From Roseiarcus sp963809245 (lineage in GTDB: Bacteria; Pseudomonadota; Alphaproteobacteria; Rhizobiales; Beijerinckiaceae): a stretch of 64,000 nucleotides of DNA. Positions 8,274 through 17,689 of the stretch are shown in pieces. The first letter of the stretch is position 1. Each line of letters starts with the position of its first letter. The notes under the pieces are model-generated. The model had not been told where the DNA came from, searched no databases, and saw nothing but the letters and a program-made list of their open reading frames with translations. The translations under genes and the position numbers were made by a program. The stretch is taken from assembly GCA_963809245.1 (NCBI GenBank), contig CAWEIU010000003.1, forward strand, positions 496,001 through 560,000, given 5' to 3'.

Positions 8274-9389
8274 ATGCCGCAGCCGCCGTTCCGCGCCGAC
8301 CATGTCGGCAGCTACCTGCGGCCCGAGCGGCTGAGGCAAGCGCGCGAGAAATTCTTCGCCAAGGCGCTCCCCGCCGAGGAGTTGCGCGCCGTCGAAGACG
8401 AGTGCATCCGCGAGGTCGTGCGGCGTCAGGAAGACGTCGGCCTCAAGGGGATCACCGACGGCGAATTCCGCCGCACTTATTTCCATGTCGATTTTCTCGA
8501 ACGTCTGGACGGCGTCGAGACCCACTACGGCGAGTTCGTCGCCAAATTCCGTAAGGATGATGGCTCGGAAGTCGGCTTCAAGCCGCCGACCATGCATGTC
8601 GAGGCCAAGATCCGCCATTCCCAGCCGATCCAGGGTCCCGACTTCGATTTTCTCAAGAGCGTCGTCACGAAGACGCCGAAGGTCTGCATCCCCGCCCCCT
8701 CGATGCTGCACTTCCGCGGCGGCCGCGACGCGATCAGCAAGGACGCTTATCCCGACATGGATACGTTCTACGACGATCTGACCGCAGCGTATCGCGACGA
8801 GATCGCCGAACTGGCGGCGCGCGGGTGCCGCTATCTGCAGCTCGACGACACCAACCTCGCCTATCTCTGCGATCCCAGGATTCGCGAGACGACGCGGGCG
8901 CGCGGCGACGATCCGGACGCGCTGGTCCATCTCTACTGCCGGCTGGTCAACGATTCCATTCGCGACCGTCCGAAGGACATGACGATCTCGGTGCATCTCT
9001 GCCGCGGCAATTTCCGCAGCGCCTGGGTCGCCGAGGGCGGCTACGAGCCGGTCGCCGAAATCCTGCTCAACGAGATGAAGATCGACGGCTTCTTCCTCGA
9101 ATACGACGACGAGCGTTCGGGCGATTTCGCGCCGCTTCGCTTCACGCCGAAGGGCAAGACGATCGTGCTCGGCCTCATGAGTTCGAAACATGCGGCGGCG
9201 GAAAGCAAGGACGAGGTCAAGCGCCGCATCGAGGAGGCCTCGCACTATGTGCCGCTCGAGCAATGCGCGCTCAGCCATCAATGCGGCTTTTCCTCGACCG
9301 CGCACGGCAACGACCTCACCGAGGCCGACCAGTGGAAGAAACTCGCGCGCTGCGTCGAGATCGCGCGCGAAGTCTGGGGCGAGGGGTAG
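8274..9389 (+). CDS. MetE-like cobalamin-independent methionine synthase family protein (YxjG type)
   Basis: A 371-residue protein equal to the C-terminal barrel of MetE, without the N-terminal half. All zinc ligands are visible: the H-x-C pair in SVHLCRGN, the glutamate in FFLEYDDERSG, and the last cysteine in ALSHQCGFSS. The first lines (FRADHVGSYLRP) match the YxjG/YxjH family. These proteins transfer methyl groups to homocysteine or act on other thiols; the methyl donor is not the usual folate in all members. The ribosome site GGGAGG is well placed. It is followed by a palindromic repeat and then formate-THF ligase, suggesting a one-carbon context without proving an operon. Confidence 0.88.
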   Translation: MPQPPFRADHVGSYLRPERLRQAREKFFAKALPAEELRAVEDECIREVVRRQEDVGLKGITDGEFRRTYFHVDFLERLDGVETHYGEFVAKFRKDDGSEVGFKPPTMHVEAKIRHSQPIQGPDFDFLKSVVTKTPKVCIPAPSMLHFRGGRDAISKDAYPDMDTFYDDLTAAYRDEIAELAARGCRYLQLDDTNLAYLCDPRIRETTRARGDDPDALVHLYCRLVNDSIRDRPKDMTISVHLCRGNFRSAWVAEGGYEPVAEILLNEMKIDGFFLEYDDERSGDFAPLRFTPKGKTIVLGLMSSKHAAAESKDEVKRRIEEASHYVPLEQCALSHQCGFSSTAHGNDLTEADQWKKLARCVEIAREVWGEG

Positions 9390-9403
9390 CACCGAACCAA
9401 CAT

Positions 9404-9479
9404 CGTCATTGCGAGCGCAAGCGAAGCAGCGCCGAGCGGAAGCGTGGATTGCTTCGTCGCCTCGCTCCTCACAATGACG
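9404..9479. repeat. Palindromic intergenic repeat, short family, copy 1
   Basis: Imperfect inverted repeat whose arms read CGTCATTGCGAGCG and CACAATGACG, with GGATTGCTTCG inside the right arm. It is a diverged member of the same family as the elements at 11375 and 58853 and shares its ends with the longer copies at 13505 and 27796. It lies between the MetE-like gene and fhs. Confidence 0.75.
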
Positions 9480-9619
9480 GTTCGGTCGGATTGCAAATCC
9501 ATCTTTGCGGCCAAGAAGAGCCGCCTCCTCTCGCCTTCTCCAGGCAAAACGTTTAAGTGGCGGGGGCCGGCGTCGCCGCGCCCCTACCCCCTGGTTGGAC
9601 GAAACGAGGTAAGCGAGGA

Positions 9620-11291
9620 ATGCAGTCGGACAGCGAGATCGCGCGTGGGATCCCCCTCGCGCCCATAAACGCGATCGGCGCCAAGCTCGACATTCCCGAA
9701 ACGGCCCTCCACCCCTACGGACGCGCGACCGCCAAGATCGACGACGAATTTCTCGCCGGGCTCGGCGACAAGCCCGACGGCAAGCTCGTCCTCGTCACCG
9801 CCATCAATCCGACCCCTGCGGGCGAAGGCAAGACGACGACGACGATCGGCCTCGGCGACGCGCTGGCGCGCATCGGCAAACGGGTCGCGGTCTGCCTGCG
9901 CGAACCGTCGCTCGGACCCTGCTTCGGCCAGAAAGGCGGCGCCACCGGCGGCGGCTATGCGCAGATCGCGCCGATGGAGGAGATCAATCTCCACTTCACC
10001 GGCGATTTTCACGCGATCACCTCGGCGCACAACCTGCTCGCGGCGATGCTCGACAACCACGTCTATTGGGGCAACGCGCTCGACATCGATCCGCGGCGGG
10101 TCGTCTGGCGGCGCGTGGTTGACCTCAACGACCGCGCCTTGCGCGAGATCGTCGGCGGCCTCGGCGGCGTCGCCAACGGCTTTCCGCGCGAGGACGGGTT
10201 CGACATCACCGTCGCCTCCGAGGTGATGGCGGCGTTCTGCCTCGCCGACGATTTGCCTGATCTCGAACAGCGGCTCAGCCGCATGGTGGTCGCTTACACC
10301 AGGGCGAAGAAGCCGGTCACCGTGAGCGATCTCAAGGCGGCTGGCGCGATGACGGCGCTGTTGCGGCTCGCGATGCGCCCGAACCTCGTGCAGACCTTGG
10401 AGGGCGTCCCGGCGATCGTGCACGGCGGCCCCTTCGCCAACATCGCGCACGGCTGCAATTCGATCATCGCGACGCGAGCGGGGCTGAAGCTCGCCGATTA
10501 CGTCGTCACCGAGGCGGGCTTCGGCGCCGATCTCGGGGCCGAGAAATTCTTCGACATCAAATGCCGCAAGGCCGGGCTGAAGCCGGCCGTCGCCGTCGTC
10601 GTCGCCACCGCCCGCGCGCTCAAGATGCACGGCGGCGTCGCCAAATCCGCGCTCGACGGCGAGGATCTCGGCCGCGCTCAAGCGTGGGCTCGCCAACCTC
10701 GAGCGGCATGTCGCGAACGTCAGGAAATTCGGCCTCGACGCCGTCGTCGCGATCAACCGTTTCACTGCCGACACAGACGCCGAGCTCGCCTTGATCGAGG
10801 CCTTCGTCGCACGGGCTTGCAACGCGCGGACGGTGATCTGCGACCATTGGGCGCGCGGGTCGGCGGGCGCGGAGGAGCTGGCGCGGGTGGTCGCCGACAT
10901 GGCCGACGCCTCCCCGCTCGGGTTCCGTCCGCTCTATTCCGACGCGACGCCGCTATGGGAAAAAACGCGCATGATTGCGCGCGAGATTTACGGCGCGGAC
11001 GACATCGTCGCCGACGCGCGGGTCCGCGCGCAGTTTGCGGAGCTCGAGAGCGCCGGCTACGGCGCGCTGCCGGTCTGCGTCGCCAAGACGCAATATTCCT
11101 TCTCCGCCGATCCGACGCTGCTCGGGGCGCCGAGCGGCCATATCGCGCCGGTGCGCGAAGTCAGCCTGCGCGCCGGCGCCGGCTTCGTCGTCGTCCTGAT
11201 GGGCGACATCCGCACCATGCCCGGCCTGCCGCGCACGCCTGCTGCGGAGGCGATCCATGTCGTGGATGGGCGGATCGAAGGGCTGTTTTAA
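9620..11291 (+). pseudogene. fhs: Formate--tetrahydrofolate ligase, interrupted by a +1 frameshift
   Basis: Encodes about 556 residues, the normal length, when one extra G at 10670-10671 is ignored. The first part holds the P-loop TPAGEGKTTTTIGLGDAL and the block REPSLGPCFGQKGGATGGGY; after the break the other frame continues GLANLERHVANVRKFG, then AINRFTADTDAE, and ends in GDIRTMPGLPRTPAA. At the break the sequence gives E-D-L-G-R instead of the expected E-D-L-A-A-L-K. The enzyme charges formate onto tetrahydrofolate with ATP and feeds serine, purine and methyl metabolism; it is central in methylotrophs. Both halves are perfectly conserved, so a sequencing or assembly error is more likely than decay. 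ATG 9620 follows AAGCGAGG. Confidence 0.9.
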
Positions 11292-11302
11292 GAGCTCGGG
11301 CA

Positions 11303-11339
11303 ATCCTCCCTCTCCTCGTAAACGCGGAGGGGGAGGATC
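11303..11339. terminator. Hairpin downstream of fhs
   Basis: A 13-base stem with one mismatch (ATCCTCCCTCTCC against GGAGGGGGAGGAT) and a ten-base loop lies 11 bases after the fhs stop. No T run follows. It may act as a terminator or 3' end stabiliser, or be a small palindromic repeat. Confidence 0.4.
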
Positions 11340-11374
11340 GCCTGGAATGGGTTGCGCTTCGTTCGAACCAGCGC

Positions 11375-11457
11375 CGTCATTGCGAGCGAAGCGAAGCAAT
11401 CCAGCAGCGCCAAGCTAGCGATGGATTGCTTCGGAGCTCACGCTCCTCGCAATGACG
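11375..11457. repeat. Palindromic intergenic repeat, short family, copy 2
   Basis: An 83-bp imperfect palindrome: left arm CGTCATTGCGAGCGAAGCGA then AGCAATCCA, right arm TGGATTGCTTCG ... CCTCGCAATGACG. The copy at 58853 has almost the same arms, and both are preceded by a related flank (GTTGCGCTTCGTTCGAACC here, GTTGCGTTTTGCTCGAACC there), so the repeat unit is longer than the palindrome. Confidence 0.85.
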
Positions 11458-11487
11458 ATGCGGCCTGAATACAAGACACTCCAGCGT

Positions 11488-11922
11488 TCACGTCGGCGGA
11501 ACGACGCCCTTCTTGAGGATGATGTTGCCGTAGAAGCGACGCTCGCCCGTCGCGATAATCGCAAAGCACTCGCTCGCCCGCTCGTAGAAGGCGAAGCGCT
11601 CGAGGCTGGCGAGGGTGAACTGCGGTCCCTCGCGCCGGGCGATCACATCGCGGAACTCGGCGAAGATCGGCTGTTCGGCGGCGGGCTGGCCGACGACTTC
11701 CATGCGCCAGCACGCCTCGGGAACGAAGGTGTCGAGCGGCATCACGCTCAGCACGGCCTCAAGCGTGCGCGTTGCGTCGGCGGCGTCGAGCCTGATGACG
11801 TCCGGCCCTGCGGATTGCGCGGGGTAATTGGCGTCGACGATGGCGATCTCGTCGCCGTGCCCCATCGCGCGTAGCGCATAGAGCAACTCGGGCGTCAGCA
11901 ACGGATCAATCGCTTTCAACAT
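11488..11922 (-). CDS. RbsD/FucU-family mutarotase, probable L-fucose mutarotase
   Basis: A 144-residue RbsD/FucU-fold protein. The N-terminal MLKAIDPLLTPELLYALRAM, then G-H-G-D-E-I-A-I-V-D-A-N-Y-P with the catalytic histidine and aspartates, is typical of FucU rather than RbsD, as is the C-terminal F-Y-G-N-I-I-L-K-K-G-V. FucU interconverts the alpha and beta anomers of L-fucose. ATG 11922 follows AAGGAG; the open frame upstream is not part of the family. Twenty bases separate it from the aldo/keto reductase, which resembles L-fucose dehydrogenase, so the two probably form an L-fucose oxidation operon. Confidence 0.88.
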   Translation of the reverse strand: MLKAIDPLLTPELLYALRAMGHGDEIAIVDANYPAQSAGPDVIRLDAADATRTLEAVLSVMPLDTFVPEACWRMEVVGQPAAEQPIFAEFRDVIARREGPQFTLASLERFAFYERASECFAIIATGERRFYGNIILKKGVVPPT

Positions 11923-11942
11923 CGCATAGTCTCCTTGAAAAT

Positions 11943-12992
11943 TTAGCGCGGCGTCGGCGCCTCGGCGCGCAGCAAGCCCTCGCCCTTGAGCGCGCGCCAC
12001 AAAGCGGGCGGAATCTGGGCGTCGAGCATCTCCGCGTTGCGCCGCACTTCCCCCGGCTTCTGGCCGCCGGGAATGACGCTCACGATCGCCGGATGGCTCA
12101 ACGGGAAACGAAGCGCCGCTTCAGCGAGCTTCACCCCATGAGCCTTGCAAACCGCCTCGATGCGACGCACGCGTTCGAGAATTGCGTCCGGCGCCGGAGC
12201 GTAATTGTAGAAGGCGCCGCGCTTCGGCCCGGTGGCGAGAATGCCGGAATTGAACGGGCCGCCGATCACGACGCCGATCTTCTTCTCCACGCAATACGGC
12301 AGGAAGCTCTCCAACGCCTCCTGCTCGAGCAGCGTGTAGCGACCAGCGAGAAGAAACACGTCGAAATCGCCGGCGCGCGCCAGCTTTTCGGCGGCCTGCC
12401 ATTCGTTGACGCCCGCGCCGAACGCCTTGATCACGCCGGTCTCGCGCAATTTGACGAGGGCCTTGTAGCCGCCTTCCATCAGTTCGCGAATGCGCGCGTC
12501 GGCCGCTTCCTGGCTGCCATGCGTGAAGACGTCGACGTCGTGCGCATAGACGATGTCGATCTGATCGACGCCCAGCCGCTCGAGCGAGAACTCCAGCGAG
12601 CGCATGACGCCGTCGTAGGAATAGTCGAACACCTCGCGGCGCGAGGGCGTCTCGAAAAAGGCGCCCTGGCGCGTTCGCTGCTCAGGCGGGCAGAGCTTGA
12701 GCAGACGGCCGATTTTGGTCGAGAGCAGATAGCCCTCGCGCGGCTTGGCGCGCAGGAAGCCGTTGAGGCGCGTCTCGGAAAGGCCGAGGCCATAGAGCGG
12801 CGCCGTGTCGTAATAGCGGGACCCCGCCGCCCACGCGGCGTCGAGCGTCGCGCGGGCTTCCTTCTCCGTCAACGGGCGGTAGAGGTTGCCGAGCGGAGCC
12901 GCGCCAAAACCCAGTTCGGTGAAATGCAACTCTGCGCCGGATCGAGACACAAATTTTCGTTTGCGACCCGCTCGCACATTCGCCCCTGCCAT
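11943..12992 (-). CDS. Aldo/keto reductase, probable L-fucose (D-threo-aldose) dehydrogenase
   Basis: A 349-residue TIM-barrel reductase. The catalytic tetrad can be read: D and Y in YYDTAPLYGLGLSETRLNGF, K in STKIGRLL, and H in VYAHDVDV. The length and the Y-G-L-G-L-S-E block fit the D-threo-aldose 1-dehydrogenase group, which oxidises L-fucose to fuconolactone with NAD(P). The C-terminal SVIPGGQKPGEVRRN is the cofactor-binding segment of the superfamily. ATG 12992 has GGAGGGGG directly upstream; in-frame starts further up lack it. It is the first gene of a two-gene unit with fucU. No fuconate dehydratase or transporter is present, so the pathway is incomplete here. Confidence 0.87.
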   Translation of the reverse strand: MAGANVRAGRKRKFVSRSGAELHFTELGFGAAPLGNLYRPLTEKEARATLDAAWAAGSRYYDTAPLYGLGLSETRLNGFLRAKPREGYLLSTKIGRLLKLCPPEQRTRQGAFFETPSRREVFDYSYDGVMRSLEFSLERLGVDQIDIVYAHDVDVFTHGSQEAADARIRELMEGGYKALVKLRETGVIKAFGAGVNEWQAAEKLARAGDFDVFLLAGRYTLLEQEALESFLPYCVEKKIGVVIGGPFNSGILATGPKRGAFYNYAPAPDAILERVRRIEAVCKAHGVKLAEAALRFPLSHPAIVSVIPGGQKPGEVRRNAEMLDAQIPPALWRALKGEGLLRAEAPTPR

Positions 12993-13124
12993 CGCCCCCT
13001 CCGCACTCGGCCGCGGCATCAATACGTCCGCCCTCGCGCGCCCGTCAATTGCAGGCGCCCTCGCGTCGTCTCCCGCGCGTTCAGCCCTTGAGCTTCGCGT
13101 GTGGACGGCGGTGGCGCAACACAA

Positions 13125-13370
13125 TTATCGCAGGGAATGCGAGGCCTGCTCCATGGACTTTGGCACGCTCCTCAACCTGCGCCGCTCCCACTGGGCGACA
13201 AAGGCGCGCAAGCGCGACAACGCCGGGTGCTCGGGCGCTTCTCGGAGCAAGTCAGCATGAATTTTTCGCAGACCTCGCCGCGCCGCGCTCCATCGATCCG
13301 GCGACGCGTCGAGGAGAGGGGCAGTATAGGCGATCGCCCGTTCGACGATTTCCTCGATCCGATCTGACAT
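13125..13370 (-). CDS. Small hypothetical protein
   Basis: An 81-residue open frame, starting at ATG 13370 after a GGAGGCTGG ribosome site. The sequence is helical and charged (MSDRIEEIVERAIAYTAPLL; RRGLRKIHADLLREAPEHP; RLRAFVAQWERRRLRSV) with no signal peptide or membrane segment. I do not recognise a family. Composition and ribosome site look like those of a real gene, but coding is not proven. The open frame continues upstream into a repeat, which is not taken as part of the gene. Confidence 0.55.
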   Translation of the reverse strand: MSDRIEEIVERAIAYTAPLLDASPDRWSAARRGLRKIHADLLREAPEHPALSRLRAFVAQWERRRLRSVPKSMEQASHSLR

Positions 13371-13504
13371 TCCAGCCTCCGAAACTTCGATTGAGTTGCG
13401 GGGCGCAAGACCGAGGCCGATTACGTAAAGACTTGACGTGCTCCGGAACGGGACACGCGGGCGGCTAACGCACTGGAGCACACTGCCTTGAGATTGAACC
13501 GGAG

Positions 13505-13661
13505 CCCTGTCGTCATCGCGAGCGAAGCGCGGCGATCCAGAGATCGAGGCGTTAGCCGATTGAGGCGCCCCACGGAAAGACTCGCGACTTGTTGGCGAGA
13601 CCTCGACCGCTGGATTGCTTCGCTCCGCTCGCAAAGACGGTTCATTCCACGTGACTGCAGC
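13505..13661. repeat. Long palindromic repeat, copy 1 (about 155 bp)
   Basis: Starts CCCTGTCGTCATCGCGAGCG, contains a GATCCAGAGATCGAGGCG segment and a central GCGAGACCTCGA block, and ends with GGATTGCTTCGCTCCGCTCG followed by CAAAGACGG. The element at 27796-27946 is nearly the same over its whole length, including the flank TTCCACGTGACTGCAG (TTCCACGTAACTGCAG there). It lies between the small gene at 13370 and the 3' end of the mutase genes. Confidence 0.85.
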
Positions 13662-13667
13662 GCGCGC

Positions 13668-15827
13668 CTAGGCCATCCCGCGCTGGGCGTAGCCGAGGCG
13701 CTCGTTGAGGCGTTCGAGCAGGCTCTGCGCCGCTTCCGCGACGACGGTCCCCGGCGGAAAGATGGCGTCGGCGCCGGCTTCCCGAAGCGGTTCGAAGTCC
13801 TGTTCCGGAATGACGCCGCCGACGACGATCATCGCATCCTTGAGACCGGCCGCGCCAAGCGCCGACTTCAGCGCCGGCACCAGCGTCAGATGGCCGGCCG
13901 CGAGCGACGAGACGCCGACGATGTGGACGTGCTTTGCCGCGGCCAGGGCGGCGACTTCCTCGGGGGTTGCGAACAGCGGTCCGATCTCGACCTCGAAGCC
14001 GAGATCAGCGAAGGCCGAAGCGATGATCTTCTGGCCCCGGTCGTGCCCATCCTGGCCGATCTTGGCGACCAGAATGCTCGGGCGCCGGCCTTCGTTCTCC
14101 GCGAAGGCCTGCGTCATCGCGGCGATCCGCTCGTTGGCGTCGGCGGACGGCCCCGCCTCGGCGAGATAGACGCCGGAGATCGACCGGATCTCGGCGACGT
14201 GGCGGCCGAACGCCTGCTCCATCGCCAGCGAAATCTCGCCGACCGTCGCCTTGGCGCGCGCCGCCTCGACGCTGAGCGCGAGCAGGTTGGCGGCGCCGCG
14301 CGCGCCCTCCGTCAGCGCGTCGAGAGCGGCGCGGGTCTTCGTCTCGTCGCGCTCTGCGCGCAGGCGCTTCAGCTTCTCGATCTGCTGCGCGCGCACGTCG
14401 GCGGCGTCGACCTTGAGGACGTTCAACGCGCGCTCGACATTGGGCGGGAATGTGTTGACGCCGATGACGGTCTGTTGCCCGGAATCGATGCGCGCCTGCG
14501 TGCGCGCCGCCGCCTCCTCGATGCGCCGCTTGGGCACACCGAGCTCGATCGCCTTGGCCATGCCGCCGAGCGCTTCGACCTCCGCGATATGCTCGCGCGC
14601 CCTGGCGGCGAGTTCGGCGGTCAGGCGCTCGACATAATAGGAGCCGCCCCAGGGGTCGATCACCCGCGTCGTGCCGCTTTCCTCGATTAGGAAAAGCTGG
14701 GTGTTGCGCGCTATGCGCGCCGAGAACGGGGTCGGCAGGGCGAGCGCCTCGTCGAGCGCGTTGGTGTGCAGCGACTGGGTGTGGCCTTGGGTCGCCGCCA
14801 TCGCCTCGATCTGCGTGCGCACGATGTTGTTGAACGGGTCCTGCGCGGTGAGCGACCAGCCGGAGGTCTGACAATGCGCGCGCAGCGGCAGCGACTTGTC
14901 GGACTTCGGGCCGAATCCCTTGACGACGCCTGCCCATAGCATGCGCGCGGCGCGCAGCTTGGCGACCTCCATGAAGAAGTTCATGCCGATCGCCCAGAAG
15001 AACGACAGCCGCGGGGCGAATTGATCGACGCTCATGCCCGCGGCGACGCCTGCGCGCAGATATTCGACGCCGTCGGCGAGCGTGTAGGCAAGCTCGAGGT
15101 CCTGCGTCGCGCCGGCCTCCTGCATGTGGTAGCCGGAGATCGAGATCGAATTGAACTTCGGCATGTGCTTCGCGGTGAAGGCGAAGATGTCGGCGACGAT
15201 GCGCATCGAGGCCGCGGGCGGATAGATGTAGGTGTTGCGGACCATGAATTCTTTGAGGATGTCGTTCTGGATGGTGCCCGACAGCGCCGCCATCGGCACG
15301 CCCTGCTCCTCCGCCGCGACGATGTAGAGCGCGAGCACCGGCAACACCGCGCCGTTCATCGTCATCGAGACGCTCATCGTATCGAGCGGAATGCCGGAGA
15401 ACAGCGTGCGCATGTCGTAGATCGAATTGATCGCGACGCCCGCCATGCCGACGTCGCCGGCGACGCGCGGATGATCGGAATCATAGCCGCGGTGCGTCGC
15501 CAGATCGAAGGCGACGGAAAGACCCTTCTGCCCCGCGGCGAGATTGGCGCGGTAGAAGGCGTTCGACTGCTCCGCCGTCGAGAAGCCCGCGTATTGCCGC
15601 ACCGTCCAGGGCTGGTTGACGTACATCGTGGGATAGGGGCCGCGCAGATAGGGCGGCAGGCCGGGCCAGGTCTCCAAAAAGTCCAACCCGTCCCAATCGC
15701 TCGCGTCATAGAGCGACTTCACCTCGATCCCCTCCGGCGTCAGCCAGTGGCGCAGCGGCGCGGCGGCTGCGCCATCAGGCGCCGGCGAGAAGGGAATCGA
15801 GGCGAAGTCCGGAATCGAGCCCATCAA
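13668..15827 (-). CDS. mutB: Methylmalonyl-CoA mutase, large (catalytic, B12-binding) subunit
   Basis: A 719-residue subunit with the N-terminal TIM barrel (about 40-560) and the C-terminal cobalamin domain (about 590-715). Landmarks are the substrate region PYPTMYVNQPWTVRQYAGFS, the active-site histidine in ISGYHMQEAGA, W-G-G-S-Y-Y-V-E, and the base-off B12 motif D-G-H-D-R-G whose histidine ligates cobalt. It converts methylmalonyl-CoA to succinyl-CoA, in propionate, odd-chain and branched-chain catabolism or the ethylmalonyl-CoA pathway. The small subunit gene lies 13 bases upstream in the same direction. No meaB chaperone gene is adjacent. The protein starts with two methionines; either may be used. 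Confidence 0.97.
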   Translation of the reverse strand: MMGSIPDFASIPFSPAPDGAAAAPLRHWLTPEGIEVKSLYDASDWDGLDFLETWPGLPPYLRGPYPTMYVNQPWTVRQYAGFSTAEQSNAFYRANLAAGQKGLSVAFDLATHRGYDSDHPRVAGDVGMAGVAINSIYDMRTLFSGIPLDTMSVSMTMNGAVLPVLALYIVAAEEQGVPMAALSGTIQNDILKEFMVRNTYIYPPAASMRIVADIFAFTAKHMPKFNSISISGYHMQEAGATQDLELAYTLADGVEYLRAGVAAGMSVDQFAPRLSFFWAIGMNFFMEVAKLRAARMLWAGVVKGFGPKSDKSLPLRAHCQTSGWSLTAQDPFNNIVRTQIEAMAATQGHTQSLHTNALDEALALPTPFSARIARNTQLFLIEESGTTRVIDPWGGSYYVERLTAELAARAREHIAEVEALGGMAKAIELGVPKRRIEEAAARTQARIDSGQQTVIGVNTFPPNVERALNVLKVDAADVRAQQIEKLKRLRAERDETKTRAALDALTEGARGAANLLALSVEAARAKATVGEISLAMEQAFGRHVAEIRSISGVYLAEAGPSADANERIAAMTQAFAENEGRRPSILVAKIGQDGHDRGQKIIASAFADLGFEVEIGPLFATPEEVAALAAAKHVHIVGVSSLAAGHLTLVPALKSALGAAGLKDAMIVVGGVIPEQDFEPLREAGADAIFPPGTVVAEAAQSLLERLNERLGYAQRGMA

Positions 15828-15839
15828 GCGATCCTTCGG

Positions 15840-17675
15840 CTAGAGCGCGCGGTGGACGCGCGCGATCGCCGCTGGCGCGTCGCATCCGGCGAAGACGAAG
15901 TCGTCGACGCCGGCGGCGCGCAACAGCGCTTCGCGTTCGCCGGGCTTGCCCGCCAGCGCGAGATAGCGGGCGCCGGCCGCCTTGAGCGCCGCGGCGAAGC
16001 GCTCGCCCAACTCCGAGTAAAGCCCATCGTCGCCGCACAGGCAGGCGATCGAGGCGCCGCTCGCCGCAAACCGCGCCGCGGCCTCCTCGGCGTCTGCGGC
16101 GCCGAAGACGTCCGCAAACGTCTCGACGCCGCCCGCCTCGAAGACCTCGCGGGCGAAGCCGAGCCTTCGCCCGTGCTGGGCCGGCAGGCCCATTGTCGCC
16201 AAATATATGCCCGGCCGCCTGCCCTCGCGCGCCAAGGCCGCGTCGGAAGCGTCACGCAAACACTCGAAGGCTTCGGCGACGCGGATCGGCGCCGCCGGCG
16301 GCGCGACGGCCTCGCCGGGATAGTTGAAAGCGGGCGGCGTTGCGGGCAAGACCTCGGCCTTTGTCTCGGCGAGATCGGGATGGGCGCTGACGCCGGTCAG
16401 CGGCGCACGCAGATTGGCGACATCGCGCGAGAGTTTGGCCGCAGCGTCCGCGAGCGCGCGCTGGAAGCCGCCCCGACGCAGCGCCTGCGCGGCGCCGCCT
16501 TCCGCCTCCAAGGCCTGGAAGAGCGCCCAGGCTTTCTCGCACAACGCCTGGGTCAGCGCTTCGAAAGCGCCCGCGCCCGCTGCCGGATCGGCGACGAAAC
16601 CGAGGTTCGATTCCTGCAACAGGATGAGCTGCGTGTTGCGGGCGAGACGCCGCGCCAGCGCATCCGGCAGGCCCAAGGCCTGGGTGAACGGCAGAACGCT
16701 TACGCTGTCGGCGCCGCCAAGGCCTGCGGCGAACGCCGCAATCGCGCCGCGCATGACATTCACATAGGGATCGCGCGCCGTCATCGCCCGCCAAGCGCTC
16801 TCGGCGTGAATACGCGCGGGCTGCGGCGTCAGCCCGCAGGCTTGCAAGGCGCGGCCCCACAGCAGGCGCAACGCGCGGAACTTCGACAGGGTGACGAATT
16901 GGTCGCAATCCGCTGCGAGGCGGAAGCTGATCGCCGCAGCGGCGTCCTTGAGGGTGAAGCCGTTCTGCGACAGGACGCGCAGATACGCGATCGCAGCGGC
17001 GAGCGCGAAGCCGAGCTCCTGCGCCGGCGTTCCGCCCGCAGCGTGCGCCCAGCGCAAATCGGCGACGACGAAGGGACCGGCGAAGCCTTTCGCCTTGAGG
17101 AAGAGGGCGAGCTTGGCGAGCCCGCGACCCTCCTCCTCGAAAGGACGGGCCGCACGGCCGCTGCGCGCCAGCGCGCCGATCGGGTCGAGGCCGAACGCGA
17201 TCGAAACCTGCGAAGGGTTCTCCCCGGCCCGCTCGACCAGGCTGGCGAAGGCCGCCGCCTGCGCATCCGCGTCAACGCCGAGATCGAGCTCGAAGCGCGT
17301 CGCAGCGAAATTTATGCCCTCGAATGCGCGATGCAGCGTCGCCGAATCGTGCCGGGCGAGCCCGAACCCGTAGGCCCCGCCAGCGCCGGCGAACACGACC
17401 TGCAATCCTTCGGCGCCCCCGGCGAGGTCCTCCCGCACCTGTTCGTTGGCGGCGCCGGGATCGGGGTGATCGATCCTGGCGAAGGCGCGCCACGGCCCGG
17501 CTTCGCCGCGAATCGCCCGCGGCCCCTCGCGGCGCGCGTAAAGCGGCTGGAGGGCGATTGCGTCCGCCGTTCGCGCGATCAAGCGATCGAATGGCGCGCC
17601 CTTCAGCGCCGCTTCCGCCGCCTTACGCCAATCGGCCTCGCTATAAGTTGGGAAGGTCCCCCCGAACCCGGCCAC
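15840..17675 (-). CDS. mutA: Methylmalonyl-CoA mutase, small subunit
   Basis: A 611-residue homologue of the large subunit. The barrel is recognisable (AGGTPAQELGFALAAAIAYL; SKFRALRLLWGRAL), but active-site residues are degenerate. In the C-terminal domain the cobalt-ligating D-G-H-D-R-G is replaced by P-A-Q-H-G-R-R, as expected for the non-catalytic partner in two-subunit mutases. It forms the heterodimer with the product of the next gene. First gene of the pair; its 5' end is 14 bp from the stop of the DUF2267-like gene, so the three minus-strand genes may be one transcript. Confidence 0.95.
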   Translation of the reverse strand: MAGFGGTFPTYSEADWRKAAEAALKGAPFDRLIARTADAIALQPLYARREGPRAIRGEAGPWRAFARIDHPDPGAANEQVREDLAGGAEGLQVVFAGAGGAYGFGLARHDSATLHRAFEGINFAATRFELDLGVDADAQAAAFASLVERAGENPSQVSIAFGLDPIGALARSGRAARPFEEEGRGLAKLALFLKAKGFAGPFVVADLRWAHAAGGTPAQELGFALAAAIAYLRVLSQNGFTLKDAAAAISFRLAADCDQFVTLSKFRALRLLWGRALQACGLTPQPARIHAESAWRAMTARDPYVNVMRGAIAAFAAGLGGADSVSVLPFTQALGLPDALARRLARNTQLILLQESNLGFVADPAAGAGAFEALTQALCEKAWALFQALEAEGGAAQALRRGGFQRALADAAAKLSRDVANLRAPLTGVSAHPDLAETKAEVLPATPPAFNYPGEAVAPPAAPIRVAEAFECLRDASDAALAREGRRPGIYLATMGLPAQHGRRLGFAREVFEAGGVETFADVFGAADAEEAAARFAASGASIACLCGDDGLYSELGERFAAALKAAGARYLALAGKPGEREALLRAAGVDDFVFAGCDAPAAIARVHRAL

Positions 17676-17689
17676 GCCGGCCTCCCGGC

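Noticed and set aside
9391..9619. Upstream extension of fhs from 9557
   Set aside because: The extra residues do not resemble formate-THF ligase, while ATG 9620 has a good ribosome site and gives the normal length.
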